Positions 34,112 to 44,384 are shown, counted from the first letter of the stretch. The stretch is DNA of 64,000 nucleotides from an uncultured Lachnospiraceae bacterium (GCA_947630925.1 CANRJM010000003.1:1-64000), one strand, 5' to 3'. A program made the numbers and translations. The notes: generated by a model from the letters alone, not told the origin.

Positions 34112-35359
34112 ATGTTTGGAATGAAATCTACCCCGGTAAAAGGAACGAAGGACTATCTGCCGAAAGAGGCGGCTATTCGGGATTATTTGCAAAACGTTAT
34201 ATTAGAGACCTATCAGGATGCCGGTTTTTTCCGCATCACAACACCAATCATAGAAGATGCTGCCAATCTGGAAAAAAGCGAAGGCGGCGAAAACTTAAAT
34301 TTAATCTTTAAGATTTTAAAGCGCGGGCAAAAGCTGACTTCGGCCCTGCAGGAAGATGCAACGGAAAAAAGCCTCTCCGATATGGGACTGCGCTACGATC
34401 TGACTTTACCGCTTTCCCGCTATTTTTCCAATAACCGCAGTCATCTGATGACGCCGTTTAAAGTTATCCAAATGGATCGCGTATACCGCGCGGAGCGTCC
34501 GCAAAAAGGCAGACTCCGCGAATTCATGCAGTGCGACATTGATATCATTGGCAATCCAGATGCGGATGCGGAAATCGAATTGATCCTGACGACTACAAAA
34601 GCATTGAAAAAAATCGGTATCAAAAATTTTAAGGTAAAAATAAATGACCGGCGCATTTTAAAAAGTATTTTTGCCTTTTCCGGTTTTGCCAACGAGGATC
34701 ACGAAAAACTGGCTATTATTTTTGATAAGCTGGATAAAATCGGCATTGAAGGCGTTAAAACAGAATTAGAAGCGTCGGGTTTTGCCGCAGATGCTATCCA
34801 TACCTTTGTGACCCTTTTTGAAAACAATACCCTTTCACTGGATTCTGTCACAAAAGTATGCGAGGCAGACCATGTTACCCGCCTGAAATATATTATCGAT
34901 ACGGTAAACACTGTCTCTGACGGAACTTTTGCAGTGGAATTTACCCCTTCTTTAGTACGCGGGCAGGGATACTATACCGGAACCATCTTTGAAATAGAAG
35001 CAGAGGGTTACAGCGGATCCGTTGCCGGAGGCGGACGCTATGATAACCTGATCGGTAAATTCTTAAATGAGAGCATCCCTGCTGTCGGATTCTCGATTGG
35101 GTTTGAACGAATTTTTGATATTATGATGGAACAAAACTACAGCATTCCGGGACAAAAGAAACGGGTCGCCGTATTCTATGACACGCAAAATTATACAGAA
35201 GCGCTCTCTTACGCCGAAGAATTGAGAAAAGAGTATATGGTTTCTGTCCTAAAGCGTCCTAAAAAATTGGGGAAATTCTTAAATAAAATAGAAAATCAGG
35301 GATTTGACGGATTCGCTGTGTACGGCGAGGAAGACGGCATAAAACTGTTTGGAGAGTAA
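34112..35359 (+). CDS. hisS: Histidyl-tRNA synthetase, archaeal/eukaryal-like form
   Basis: 415 aa class II synthetase. It begins with TPVKGTKDYLP. The motif-1/2 region reads LRYDLTLPLSRYFSNN and VYRAERPQKGRLREFMQCDIDIIG, closer to archaeal/eukaryal HisRS wording than to the usual bacterial form (LRPEGT). The His-binding loop LVRGQGYYTGTIFEI keeps the key Arg, and motif 3 is GFSIGFERIFD. The C-terminal anticodon-binding domain of about 80 residues is on the short side. The retained Arg and the anticodon domain speak against HisZ. ATG 34112 and 34121 both have possible ribosome binding sites. It may be a second HisRS; that needs the rest of the genome. Confidence 0.88.
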   Translation: MFGMKSTPVKGTKDYLPKEAAIRDYLQNVILETYQDAGFFRITTPIIEDAANLEKSEGGENLNLIFKILKRGQKLTSALQEDATEKSLSDMGLRYDLTLPLSRYFSNNRSHLMTPFKVIQMDRVYRAERPQKGRLREFMQCDIDIIGNPDADAEIELILTTTKALKKIGIKNFKVKINDRRILKSIFAFSGFANEDHEKLAIIFDKLDKIGIEGVKTELEASGFAADAIHTFVTLFENNTLSLDSVTKVCEADHVTRLKYIIDTVNTVSDGTFAVEFTPSLVRGQGYYTGTIFEIEAEGYSGSVAGGGRYDNLIGKFLNESIPAVGFSIGFERIFDIMMEQNYSIPGQKKRVAVFYDTQNYTEALSYAEELRKEYMVSVLKRPKKLGKFLNKIENQGFDGFAVYGEEDGIKLFGE

Positions 35360-35396
35360 ACCCAAAGAGGTATCGTCTCTGTACACAGCGCCGCCC

Positions 35397-36743
35397 CTAC
35401 GCATGATCCGTAAGCAGAAGCACAGTACCGGAGTTTGGTTGTAATGTAATTTTAAGCATGCCGTCCCGATATGTAAACTGCTCCGCACCGTCAAGCAAAT
35501 CTACCGCCTGTTCTGCCGATACCGGCGCATGAATTTCTAAAACCGCCGGCGCATCATCACAATTTAATGCAGTGACGACTGCAGAGTTCTGTAATACCCT
35601 TCCAAAGGCAAACTGGCGGTTTGTCAAAAGCAATTCCTTATACTGCCCGTCTGTCAGTTCCGGATATTCTTTCTTTAACTGCCCCAGACGCATACATAAT
35701 TTTGTAATCCGGTTTTCCTGACAGGCTGTTTTATAATCTGCCAACGTAAGGCAGGGACGCAGATTCCAATCAGAACCATTTTCTTTCTTTCCCTCAATCC
35801 CGAACTCAGAACCATAATATAGCGATGGAATGCCATATACCGTATATAGCAGCATGATGACTAATGGCAAATGTTCTTTCTCATTCAGCTTACTTGCAAT
35901 CCGATTTACATCATGATTATCAAGAAAGGTATATAATCTTCTGTCACGGCAGATATCATGCAATCGTTTGATGGAATGCGCAATTTCAAAGTAATTATGA
36001 TCATTATGCCCCGAGTACAGCCCCTTATGAAGTTCATAATTGGTAACAGAATGCAGCATATCGTCATTGACCCAGCGGCTGTAATCTCCATGGATCACCT
36101 CGCCCATCAGCCAGAAATCCTCTTTTACCTCATTTGCAACCTGGCGCAGGGCTTTCATAAACCTAAAATCCAACACATCCGCCGCATCCAGACGAATTCC
36201 GTCGATATCAAATTCCGTAACCCAGAACCGGACTACATCAAAAAGATACTGCTGCACCTCCGGATTCTGCTGATTCAGTTTTACCAGCAGATTGTAGCCG
36301 CCCCAGTTATCGTAGCAAAAGCCGTCATTATATTCATTGTTTCCGCCAAAATCCAGGCGATGGAACCAACTGCAGTAACGGGACTGCTCCCGTTTTTCTT
36401 TCACATCTTCAAAAGCAAAAAATTTTCTGCCGACATGGTTAAACACACCGTCTACAATAACCCGCAGCCCAAGCTTATGGCAATACTTTACATAATCCTT
36501 AAATTCCTCATTGCTTCCCAAACGGCAGTCAACCCTTTTATAATCCGTCGTTTCATAACCATGTCCAACGGATTCAAATAACGGGCCAATATAAATCGCT
36601 GTGCAGTTTATCTTTTGGATATGGTCCGCCCACTCTTTTAGTTTTTCAAAATGATGCCCCTCTTTTCCTGTATTTTCCCGATCACAGCCACACAATCCCA
36701 GTGGATAGATGTGATAAAATACTGCGCTATCATACCAAGCCAT
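35397..36743 (-). CDS. GH13 alpha-amylase family enzyme, cytoplasmic
   Basis: 448 aa, no signal peptide. All four catalytic regions are intact: DGVFNHVG, DGIRLDAADVLD with the nucleophile Asp, GEVIHGD with the acid/base Glu, and FLDNHDVNRI. It probably degrades maltodextrins or glycogen inside the cell, similar to cyclomaltodextrinase/neopullulanase-type enzymes but without their extra N-terminal domain. AAAGGACAG precedes the ATG. Monocistronic or downstream of nothing obvious; it converges with the hisS-like gene with no clear terminator in the 37-base gap. Confidence 0.9.
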   Translation of the reverse strand: MAWYDSAVFYHIYPLGLCGCDRENTGKEGHHFEKLKEWADHIQKINCTAIYIGPLFESVGHGYETTDYKRVDCRLGSNEEFKDYVKYCHKLGLRVIVDGVFNHVGRKFFAFEDVKEKREQSRYCSWFHRLDFGGNNEYNDGFCYDNWGGYNLLVKLNQQNPEVQQYLFDVVRFWVTEFDIDGIRLDAADVLDFRFMKALRQVANEVKEDFWLMGEVIHGDYSRWVNDDMLHSVTNYELHKGLYSGHNDHNYFEIAHSIKRLHDICRDRRLYTFLDNHDVNRIASKLNEKEHLPLVIMLLYTVYGIPSLYYGSEFGIEGKKENGSDWNLRPCLTLADYKTACQENRITKLCMRLGQLKKEYPELTDGQYKELLLTNRQFAFGRVLQNSAVVTALNCDDAPAVLEIHAPVSAEQAVDLLDGAEQFTYRDGMLKITLQPNSGTVLLLTDHA

Positions 36744-36813
36744 TCTTTATCTGTCCTTTCTTAATATAATCTTTAACGACCGGGGCTTTCTCCCCCCTCG
36801 CTGTAACATAATA

Positions 36814-38505
36814 TTAAAATCCTTGTATCTTACATAAATAATTTTTCTCAAACTCATCTGACGGAACCGGTCTTGCAAAATAAAACCCCTGAATATAATC
36901 CGGTTTTAATTTCAATACGCATTTTAGTTCCTCATCCGTTTCCACGCCCTCATAACATACTTTCAGATTCAGGCTGTGCGCTAATTCCGTAAATTGTTTT
37001 ACCACCAGATAATCATATTGGCTCTGTGTGATATTACGGATAAAGCTCTGGTCGATTTTAACCAGATGAAACATCATTTCCTTTACATAACGGAAATTAG
37101 AATATCCCGTTCCAAAATCATCAATTCCCAGACTCAGTTTCCTTTTCCGGAAGGCTTGCAATATCTTTTTCATCATCTCTCCCTCTTCCAGTTCGCCGCT
37201 CTCCGTTACTTCAAAGAGGACATTACGGCTGTTAAACCGTAACTCTGTCATATAACCATCAATATCCCGAATGACATTGCTTTTCTTTAACTGAATAAAT
37301 GACAGATTGATATTTACCCGGAAATCAGGATCCTTCTCCTGCCACTTCAGGCACTGCTGCATTGCCGTTTTCATAATCCAACGTCCCACCGGGATAATCA
37401 AGCCGCTCTCCTCCAACAGAGGAATAAACTCGCCCGGAGATACCCTTCCGAAAACTTCATCCTCCCAACGAAGCAATGCCTCAGCTCCCAATATTTTTTG
37501 TTTCTCTATATTGACAATCGGCTGGTAATATAACGTAAAACCTTTAAAATCCTCTTTTACCGCCTGCCTCAGCCTCTCCTGCATATCCAGACGTTTTACA
37601 AAAAGGCGATATTCTTCTTCATTATATTTTACATACGTATTTTTTCCCTTCAGCTTTGCCTGATGTAATGCAAATTCCGTCTCCTTTACATAAATTTCAT
37701 CCTTTTGTTCCTGACCGTTAAAGTATACGCTTCCACCGGAAATTGTGTAAAAATGCTGGTATCCGTGTTCTAAAATGGATTCATCCACCATTTTACGGAT
37801 TCTATGATACAGTTTTCTTGCCGGATCGGGTTGTTCTAAGAACGCCGCACCCGCCATAACAATCAACATCTCGTCCCCACTCATCCGGTAAGCCATGCCG
37901 TCTTCTCCCACGCATTTCCGAATACAGTCCGCAACATTCGATAAAACCACATCTCCATATGCTTTTCCGAACTTATCATTCACGTTTCTAAAATTGTCAA
38001 TTCCAATCAACAGCAAAAAGCCGCCATCTTCTGCATTCTTGGAAATTTTTGACAAATCTGACCAAAGCCTGGTTTCACGATAGAATCCGGTCACATTGTC
38101 AACAATACTCTTGCGCTCCAGCTCCGTAATCCTTCCTATCATGTACTGAGCCTGTCCTTTGTCATCTGCAAGAATTTGTCCGCAACAGTTAATCCAAACC
38201 GGATGTCCGGTCCTGCTCATCCAACGGTACTCTACATTATGCTCGAATACCGTTCCCGCTATAATTCCGTCAATATTTTGTTTTAACATGTCCCAATCAT
38301 CCGGATGGCATACTTTCTGCAGTTCCATCGATGCATTATAAAACTGCGATGACGGTAACGCAAAACGTTCTGCCGCACTCTCTGATATTGTATAATAATC
38401 CTGTTGTAAATCAAAAATAAACAGATAATCTTCCGTACATCTTCCAAGCAGTGTAAATACTCTTTGAAAATGATCAAAATTTAATGTATCCGTAACCCTC
38501 TGCAT
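36814..38505 (-). CDS. PAS-GGDEF-EAL c-di-GMP signalling protein
   Basis: 563 aa. A PAS-like sensor (about 20-130; VEYRWMSRTGHPVWINCCG) is followed by a GGDEF domain with a degenerate active site (RMSGDEM) and an EAL domain with EALLRW, VNINLS, FEVTES, IDDFGTGYSN, KIDQSF and YEGVET intact. So it likely works as a phosphodiesterase whose GGDEF part is regulatory. No membrane helices are seen, so it is a cytosolic sensor. AGAGGAGG precedes the ATG. Signal unknown. Confidence 0.9.
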   Translation of the reverse strand: MQRVTDTLNFDHFQRVFTLLGRCTEDYLFIFDLQQDYYTISESAAERFALPSSQFYNASMELQKVCHPDDWDMLKQNIDGIIAGTVFEHNVEYRWMSRTGHPVWINCCGQILADDKGQAQYMIGRITELERKSIVDNVTGFYRETRLWSDLSKISKNAEDGGFLLLIGIDNFRNVNDKFGKAYGDVVLSNVADCIRKCVGEDGMAYRMSGDEMLIVMAGAAFLEQPDPARKLYHRIRKMVDESILEHGYQHFYTISGGSVYFNGQEQKDEIYVKETEFALHQAKLKGKNTYVKYNEEEYRLFVKRLDMQERLRQAVKEDFKGFTLYYQPIVNIEKQKILGAEALLRWEDEVFGRVSPGEFIPLLEESGLIIPVGRWIMKTAMQQCLKWQEKDPDFRVNINLSFIQLKKSNVIRDIDGYMTELRFNSRNVLFEVTESGELEEGEMMKKILQAFRKRKLSLGIDDFGTGYSNFRYVKEMMFHLVKIDQSFIRNITQSQYDYLVVKQFTELAHSLNLKVCYEGVETDEELKCVLKLKPDYIQGFYFARPVPSDEFEKNYLCKIQGF

Positions 38506-38642
38506 CTTACTACCTCCTCTATTTTATCCAATGCTGAAAGGCGACTTAAAGTTCAATATCTGATATGGCTTTTTCATGTTCATACTACAAACTATATAAA
38601 GTATATCACATACGAAAGGACTTGGTAACATTTTTTAACAAT

Positions 38643-39509
38643 TTACTCTGCAGAAGTTTCCTTCCTTTCTCCTTTTTTCCCAATCAGGGAACCCATGCTC
38701 AAAAGAAAAGCGCTCCCTCCCAATCCAAACACAATTACCATGCAAACGATACGCCATGTCGGATTTTCTATCGTAATCCCGCCTAACACATATGAAGTCG
38801 TGTTAAATAAAATATGAGCAGCCATGCCGGCAAAAATGCTGCCGGTTTTCCGGCGAAGCAGGCCAAGCACAATACCAAGACAGACGGCATATGCCCCCTG
38901 TATCCAATCCAGATGATAAATCCCAAAAAGCAGCGCCTGCATACCATTTGCCAGATAAAACGGAAAAGCCAAATAAAGCCTGTCCATAATCGCGCCTCTG
39001 AAGACCAGTTCTTCTGAAACCGGCCCAATCAACAAAACATACAAAAGAACCAGTGGCGTACTGCCGTCCGTCAGACGTCCCATTGTCTCGTTGTACAAAG
39101 AAAACAAGCCGGGAGCCAGGGTATATAATCCCGTCAGCAGAAAGCTGAATACGATACAGCCTCCCACTCCGCTTCCTATTATAACCGCAACATTTTTTCC
39201 GCAAAAGGCTTTTTTATAATCAAACGGCCTTTCCCGCCAGTCGGATCTCCGGTACAGCGTTCCGCACCAAAATATGGATAATATAGCGCTGACAACAGAA
39301 ACAGAAATCATAAATGTATGATTTCCTGCATTTGCCTGAATCAGCATCTGCTGCAGTTTACTGTTTTTCTCTCCAAGAAGCAGGACTGCCCCTGTCAGTA
39401 CGACTACGCAAATAATATACGCAAGCATCTGCATCAGGATCACTCCAATAAATATCATGAACGCCCGTATACAGGAACGATTCCTGACCACCTTCCAGTT
39501 TTCTTCCAT
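38643..39509 (-). CDS. CPBP family intramembrane metalloprotease
   Basis: 288 aa with about seven to eight membrane helices. The glutamate motif EELVFRG and later histidines in GIYHLDW and HILFN mark an ABI/CAAX-type protease. Bacterial members process or protect against small peptides or take part in regulation; the target here is unknown. GAGGAGACAAGAGG lies before the ATG. Confidence 0.88.
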   Translation of the reverse strand: MEENWKVVRNRSCIRAFMIFIGVILMQMLAYIICVVVLTGAVLLLGEKNSKLQQMLIQANAGNHTFMISVSVVSAILSIFWCGTLYRRSDWRERPFDYKKAFCGKNVAVIIGSGVGGCIVFSFLLTGLYTLAPGLFSLYNETMGRLTDGSTPLVLLYVLLIGPVSEELVFRGAIMDRLYLAFPFYLANGMQALLFGIYHLDWIQGAYAVCLGIVLGLLRRKTGSIFAGMAAHILFNTTSYVLGGITIENPTWRIVCMVIVFGLGGSAFLLSMGSLIGKKGERKETSAE

Positions 39510-39586
39510 CCTCTTGTCTCCTCATTTTTTCTATCACAAGCGTGTTGCCAAACCGCAACGCTGATGAACCGCAATTTCCTATATCG

Positions 39587-39616
39587 TAAAAAGGGCAACG
39601 TGCAGACGTTGCCCTT
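39587..39616 (-). terminator. Terminator of the dcw operon after ftsZ
   Basis: Minus strand: stem AAGGGCAACGT/ACGTTGCCCTT followed by TTT, 57 bases past the ftsZ stop. Confidence 0.88.
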
Positions 39617-39672
39617 GCAAAAATGCTCCGCATTTCTTGTTTGCACATCCATTCGGATCTGACAAACTTTTT

Positions 39673-40878
39673 CTATCGTTTCCTCTGCAAAAACTCCGGA
39701 ATTTTAATTCCATTTCCATCATCTGCAGACTGGCGGCTAAAACTGCCCGTCGAATTGCTGCCGTTTGCCGCAGGCGGCGTCTGCCTGGTCGCTGCGTTTG
39801 CCGTAACCGGTCTCGCAGCAGTTGTCCGCTGTGAAGATGCCATCTGACCCTCTCTGGTAGGAAAGTTTGTCTTAGGCTGTGCCGGCTTTGCAAATGCCGG
39901 TTTTGCAAATGATGTACTACTCATCCCATCATTCTCCAAACCGGTAGCAATTACAGAAATCTTTACAGAATCCTCATTATCCGCACCATCTACTACACCA
40001 AAAATAATATTGGTATCCTCTCCTGTCAGTTCCTGTATGTAGGATACGGCTTCGTTTGCCTCTAACAGGGCAACTGCGCCGGATATATTGACAATGACAT
40101 GGGAAGCTCCGTTTATCGTCGTTTCCAATAAAGGACTGGATATCGCCTGTTTTACAGCGTCCAGACACTTCTCGTCTCCGGTACCGGAACCTATTCCAAT
40201 ATGTGCGATCCCCTTATCCTTCATAACGGTCTCAACATCGGCAAAGTCCAGGTTAATGGTTCCCGGAACATTGATTAAGTCCGTAATTCCCTGAACGCCC
40301 TGCTGCAATACTTCATCCGCTTTTAATAATGCGTCTTCCATGGAGGTACGGCGGTCTACAATCTCAAGCAGACGGTCGTTTGGAATAACAATCAGTGTAT
40401 CAACACTTTCCTTCAGACGTTCGATACCGGACAACGCATTATTCATACGGCTCCTTGCTTCAAATGTAAACGGCTTTGTTACGACGCCAACTGTTAAAAT
40501 GCCCAGACTTTTTGCAATCTGCGCCACCACAGGCGCAGCGCCGGTACCAGTGCCGCCGCCCATGCCGCAGGTAACAAAAAGCATGTCTGCTCCTTTAATC
40601 ATCTCCGTGATTTCTTCTTTATTTTCTTCTGCCGCAGCCTGTCCAACCTCTGGGTTTGCACCGGCTCCTAACCCCTTTGTCAGCTTTTCGCCAATCTGTA
40701 ATGTAGTAGGCGCCTTACAATTCATAAGATGCTGCCTATCTGTATTAATTGCAATAAACTCTACACCAACAATCCCCTCATCTATCATCCGGTTGACGGC
40801 ATTATTGCCTGCGCCGCCAACTCCCACAACAATAATCTTTGCTGTGAACTCTGCATTTCCTGACTTAATTTCTAACAA
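39673..40878 (-). CDS. ftsZ: Cell division protein FtsZ
   Basis: About 401 aa tubulin homologue that forms the division ring. [13 protein letters not shown], the tubulin signature [10 protein letters not shown] and the T7 region NLDFADVE are intact. A long Ala/Thr/Pro-rich linker (about 315-390) leads to the conserved C-terminal peptide [15 protein letters not shown] start at 40878 is chosen: GGAGG lies 8 bases upstream and the protein then begins like B. subtilis MLEFE. It has a private promoter in the gap behind ftsQ. Confidence 0.96.
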   Translation of the reverse strand: MLEIKSGNAEFTAKIIVVGVGGAGNNAVNRMIDEGIVGVEFIAINTDRQHLMNCKAPTTLQIGEKLTKGLGAGANPEVGQAAAEENKEEITEMIKGADMLFVTCGMGGGTGTGAAPVVAQIAKSLGILTVGVVTKPFTFEARSRMNNALSGIERLKESVDTLIVIPNDRLLEIVDRRTSMEDALLKADEVLQQGVQGITDLINVPGTINLDFADVETVMKDKGIAHIGIGSGTGDEKCLDAVKQAISSPLLETTINGASHVIVNISGAVALLEANEAVSYIQELTGEDTNIIFGVVDGADNEDSVKISVIATGLENDGMSSTSFAKPAFAKPAQPKTNFPTREGQMASSQRTTAARPVTANAATRQTPPAANGSNSTGSFSRQSADDGNGIKIPEFLQRKR

Positions 40879-40964
40879 AGCGGTTCCTCCTTCATTCATT
40901 TATGCTTACGCAAATTTGATTCTGACTATTTTCAAAAGTACAATAATATTTTGCCCTACAGTAT

Positions 40965-40993
40965 ATAATACTAATTTAGTTCTCAATAATCAA
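40965..40993 (-). promoter_or_regulatory. Internal sigma-A promoter of ftsZ
   Basis: Minus strand: TTGATT at 40988-40993, 17-base spacer, TATTAT at 40965-40970, in the gap between ftsQ and ftsZ. It would let FtsZ be made in excess of the upstream dcw products. Confidence 0.65.
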
Positions 40994-41023
40994 GAGAATG
41001 TATGTTCTTTTTTTAGATTTTTA

Positions 41024-41758
41024 CTATTTTTTTCTTGCATGAGAATCAGAACGGTTTGCCCGTTCCAAAATAACTTTATCGCCCGGCTCAAAATTTTCCA
41101 TATGGATTGTTCCGCTGAACTTTTTATCCTTATAATCGCCAAGGACACTGGATAATACGGAAATTTCATCATCATATTTTTCTTTTCTGCCTAAAATCAC
41201 CTTAATATCCCCCGCATAGAGATAGACATGCTTCCTGTCAATATGGATTCTGTCGATGGACACATCATAATGAGAAATCAACTGCGATAGATTCATAATG
41301 GTAGAAAACAGGGAATCATCCTCTACATGAAACGGCTCCCCTATCGTAAAAGTGCCAAACTGAATCCCTGAAACAACCGGCACATTTTCCTTTTTCTCGT
41401 TCATGCTCTGTAAAACCGTACCGTCTTTATCAAAATAAATATATTGTCCCATATAACGGATGCAGCCGCTGATTGTCTTATCGTATACATGCAGTATTAC
41501 CTTATCTCTGCCCTGATAGGACACTTCGATATCTTCTACAAAAGGCAGTTTATTGATTCCGTAGATTTTATTGTAAATCCAGAAAAACAATTCGTTATCC
41601 GAAAATTTCCTTGTAAAAACAGAATCTTTAATTTCCTGTTCGGAATAAATTTGAGTACCTTCTACCTTTACTTCACGAATCCGCAGTCCTGCAAAGATAA
41701 ATAAGACTGCTAACGCAAGGACTGCCAAAACAGCCAATAGCTTTTGATACCATCGCAT
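41024..41758 (-). CDS. ftsQ: Cell division protein FtsQ/DivIB
   Basis: 244 aa. Short cytoplasmic tail, one membrane helix (LLAVLAVLALAVLFIFAGL), then a POTRA domain (REVKVEGTQIYSEQEIKDSV) and an FtsQ beta domain. It is the FtsQ/DivIB scaffold of the divisome. GGGAGAAACATA precedes the ATG. Confidence 0.9.
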   Translation of the reverse strand: MRWYQKLLAVLAVLALAVLFIFAGLRIREVKVEGTQIYSEQEIKDSVFTRKFSDNELFFWIYNKIYGINKLPFVEDIEVSYQGRDKVILHVYDKTISGCIRYMGQYIYFDKDGTVLQSMNEKKENVPVVSGIQFGTFTIGEPFHVEDDSLFSTIMNLSQLISHYDVSIDRIHIDRKHVYLYAGDIKVILGRKEKYDDEISVLSSVLGDYKDKKFSGTIHMENFEPGDKVILERANRSDSHARKK

Positions 41759-41773
41759 TATGTTTCTCCCATC

Positions 41774-42979
41774 CTATTTTTGTTTAATCTGACGTGAAAC
41801 CGCAAGCACAATTCCCATTTCAACCATGATAATGGCTGCCGAAGTACCTCCATAACTGATTAACGGCAGGGGAATACCGGTAGACGGAATGGAATTGGTA
41901 ACTACGGCAATATTAATAACAACCTGGATTGCCAACTGTATCATAACGCCTACGCAAAGCATCGTGCCAAATAAATCCGGAGCATGGCATGCTATCACAA
42001 CAATTCTCCAGAACAAAACCAAAAACGCCAGTATGACAAGCACTGCCCCTACTACGCCAAGTTCTTCACAAATAACCGAAAAAATCATATCATTGTATGC
42101 TTCCGGGATAAACCCCAGTTTCTGCATGCTCTGACCAAGGCCTTTTCCAAACAGCCCGCCGGAAGCGATTGCATACAGACCCTGGCGAATCTGATATGCG
42201 CCGGCATTATTTTCCACATCCTGCCACATACGGATCCGTTCCATGCGGAATCCTTCTCCCAACCATACAATGGCGCCTAACATTGCGGCGCCGGCAAGGA
42301 TGATAATAATAAAATACCATTTTTTCTTGCTTGCGACAAAGCACATGCCAAACGTGATTCCCATTACAATAATGGCGGAACTCATATTTTCCAACAGAAT
42401 CAACAGGATTAACGGCGACATATAGATCAAAATACGGACAAACCCCATAAAATAGTCTAAATCATGCCTCCTTTGATAAACCGCATACGCAATAAATAAA
42501 ATAGCTGCTATCTTCGATATTTCAGACGGCTGAAACTGGAGCGGTCCCAAACGGAGCCAACGCTTCGCTCCGTTCAGGTCAACGCCAATGACCAGGACAA
42601 TCGCCTGCAGAAACATTGCCAAAACATAAAGCAGATGCACTAATGTCAGCTTTGTGCGAAATATTCTCTGCCGAAACACCTGATAATCCATCATAGATAC
42701 AACGATCATCCCAAGCGTCCCCAATATCAGGCAAAACACCTGCGATTTGACATAACGGAACGGATTGTTTTGCAGAGAAGCCGTATAGTAACCCGCGCTG
42801 TAAATCATTACCACGCCAAACAAAGCAATCCCTATGGTAAGAACAAGAAGCGCAAAGTCATACTGTCTTGTAAAACGAACCCTTTCCATTGTTCTTCGTT
42901 CCGATACCCTATTGCCGTTCGCCCTGCTGTTTCCCCCGCTGCGCGCAGCCCTGCGATATTGATAATCTGAATTTTCCAT
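41774..42979 (-). CDS. ftsW: Peptidoglycan glycosyltransferase FtsW
   Basis: About 401 aa SEDS-family membrane protein with ten helices; polymerises lipid II with its class B PBP partner. Typical parts are PSEISKIAAILFIAYA, NDMIFSVICEELG and TGIPLPLISYGGTS. The ATG at 42979 is preferred, with AAGGA upstream; 42991 is an alternative. It follows murD directly in the dcw order. Confidence 0.93.
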   Translation of the reverse strand: MENSDYQYRRAARSGGNSRANGNRVSERRTMERVRFTRQYDFALLVLTIGIALFGVVMIYSAGYYTASLQNNPFRYVKSQVFCLILGTLGMIVVSMMDYQVFRQRIFRTKLTLVHLLYVLAMFLQAIVLVIGVDLNGAKRWLRLGPLQFQPSEISKIAAILFIAYAVYQRRHDLDYFMGFVRILIYMSPLILLILLENMSSAIIVMGITFGMCFVASKKKWYFIIIILAGAAMLGAIVWLGEGFRMERIRMWQDVENNAGAYQIRQGLYAIASGGLFGKGLGQSMQKLGFIPEAYNDMIFSVICEELGVVGAVLVILAFLVLFWRIVVIACHAPDLFGTMLCVGVMIQLAIQVVINIAVVTNSIPSTGIPLPLISYGGTSAAIIMVEMGIVLAVSRQIKQK

Positions 42980-43028
42980 AAAGCTTTCCATCCTTACCCG
43001 CCTGCCATTCCATAAGTGAATCTATTGC

Positions 43029-44384
43029 TTATGACAATGCACGCACATATTCTTTAAACAACGTTCCTCTTTCTTCATAGCTTTTAAACATATCCCAGCT
43101 TGCACAGGCCGGCGACAGCAAAACTGCATCTCCCGGCTCAGCCTGACGGCTGCTGACGTCTACCGCTTCTTTCAGGCTGTCCGTCATAATAATGTTAGTA
43201 AAACCTGCCTTTCTTGCGGAAGCTGCAATCGCTTCTTTTGTCTCTCCCAACAACACCAGGCATTTTACCTTCCCGCCAAAGGAAGCAATCCATTCATCAT
43301 AAGCAGACTCTTTATCATAACCGCCTCCAATGACAACAGTCGGCCTTACCATCGCTTCCACTGCTTTGATGGCGGCATCCGGGTTTGTTCCTTTGGAATC
43401 ATTATAGTACTTGACGCCATTGATTTCCGTAACATATTCAATACGGTGTTCTACGGCGTCAAATTCCCGTATCGCCTTTCTGATACAATCCATTGGAACG
43501 CCTAAGTGAACTGCGATTGCAACTGCCGCCATGACATTTTCATAATTATGTTTTCCCAGTAATTTCATGTCGTGGATATTACATACCGGAATTTTCTCCG
43601 TATCGCAGTATACAATTTCCTCGCCCTCCAACCATATGCCACGTTCTAATATATGTTCGCTGCTGAACCAAAATACGTCCGCAGAAATTTCTTTCCCAAT
43701 TTTTTCCAGATACGCATCCTCATAATTCAGGACGCATACCTGTGGCTTTGTCTGATTCTTTGCTATGTATGCTTTTGTTTCCACATAACATTCCATCGTA
43801 TGATGACGGTTGAGGTGATCCGGCGTAATATTCAGAATCGCACTGACATCCGGACAAAACCGGTGGATGGTCTCAAGCTGAAAACTGCTGATCTCTGCTA
43901 CGGTAACTGATGTATCCGTTGTCTGTAAAGCATACTCCGTATACGGCTTTCCTATATTTCCAACCACGAAAACACTATCGTAATATGTTTTCATGATTTC
44001 TCCGGTCAACGCCGTAGTTGTCGTTTTCCCGTTTGTTCCCGTGATTGCCGCCAGTTTTCCCCTGCTGCAGATATATGCCAACTCAATCTCTCCCCAAATC
44101 GGAATGCCGCGCTCCTGCATTTTCTGTACAAACGGCAAATCCGTGGGCACTCCCGGGCTCAGGACGGCAATATCAATCCGATCCATAACGCCTTCTGGCA
44201 GCTCGCCCAAAATAAAATCCACCTCTGCCTCTTTCGGAAGCTTTTTACGGATTTCCTCACAATCCAGTTTTGCATTGCTGTCAAACAAAACAACGTTTGC
44301 CTGCAGAACCATCAAAAGTTTTACTGCGGCAATTCCGCTGACGCCCGTTCCCACTACTAAAAATGTCTTGTCGTTCCACTTCAT
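43029..44384 (-). CDS. murD: UDP-N-acetylmuramoylalanine-D-glutamate ligase
   Basis: About 451 aa Mur ligase adding D-Glu to UDP-MurNAc-L-Ala. Rossmann-like N-terminus (FLVVGTGVSGIAA), ATP loop AAITGTNGKTTTTA, HNYENVMAA and YNDSKGTNPDA are all present. The ATG at 44384 follows GCAGAAATGAGGATAAAA; the reading to 44417 is longer than the family and lacks a ribosome binding site. Confidence 0.95.
   Translation of the reverse strand: MKWNDKTFLVVGTGVSGIAAVKLLMVLQANVVLFDSNAKLDCEEIRKKLPKEAEVDFILGELPEGVMDRIDIAVLSPGVPTDLPFVQKMQERGIPIWGEIELAYICSRGKLAAITGTNGKTTTTALTGEIMKTYYDSVFVVGNIGKPYTEYALQTTDTSVTVAEISSFQLETIHRFCPDVSAILNITPDHLNRHHTMECYVETKAYIAKNQTKPQVCVLNYEDAYLEKIGKEISADVFWFSSEHILERGIWLEGEEIVYCDTEKIPVCNIHDMKLLGKHNYENVMAAVAIAVHLGVPMDCIRKAIREFDAVEHRIEYVTEINGVKYYNDSKGTNPDAAIKAVEAMVRPTVVIGGGYDKESAYDEWIASFGGKVKCLVLLGETKEAIAASARKAGFTNIIMTDSLKEAVDVSSRQAEPGDAVLLSPACASWDMFKSYEERGTLFKEYVRALS

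Noticed and set aside
34112-35359. HisZ regulatory subunit
   Set aside because: The conserved Arg in RGQGYY and an anticodon-binding domain are present, and no hisG lies nearby.
40340-41155. Plus-strand 271-aa open frame across ftsZ
   Set aside because: Antisense shadow of ftsZ and ftsQ; no family features.
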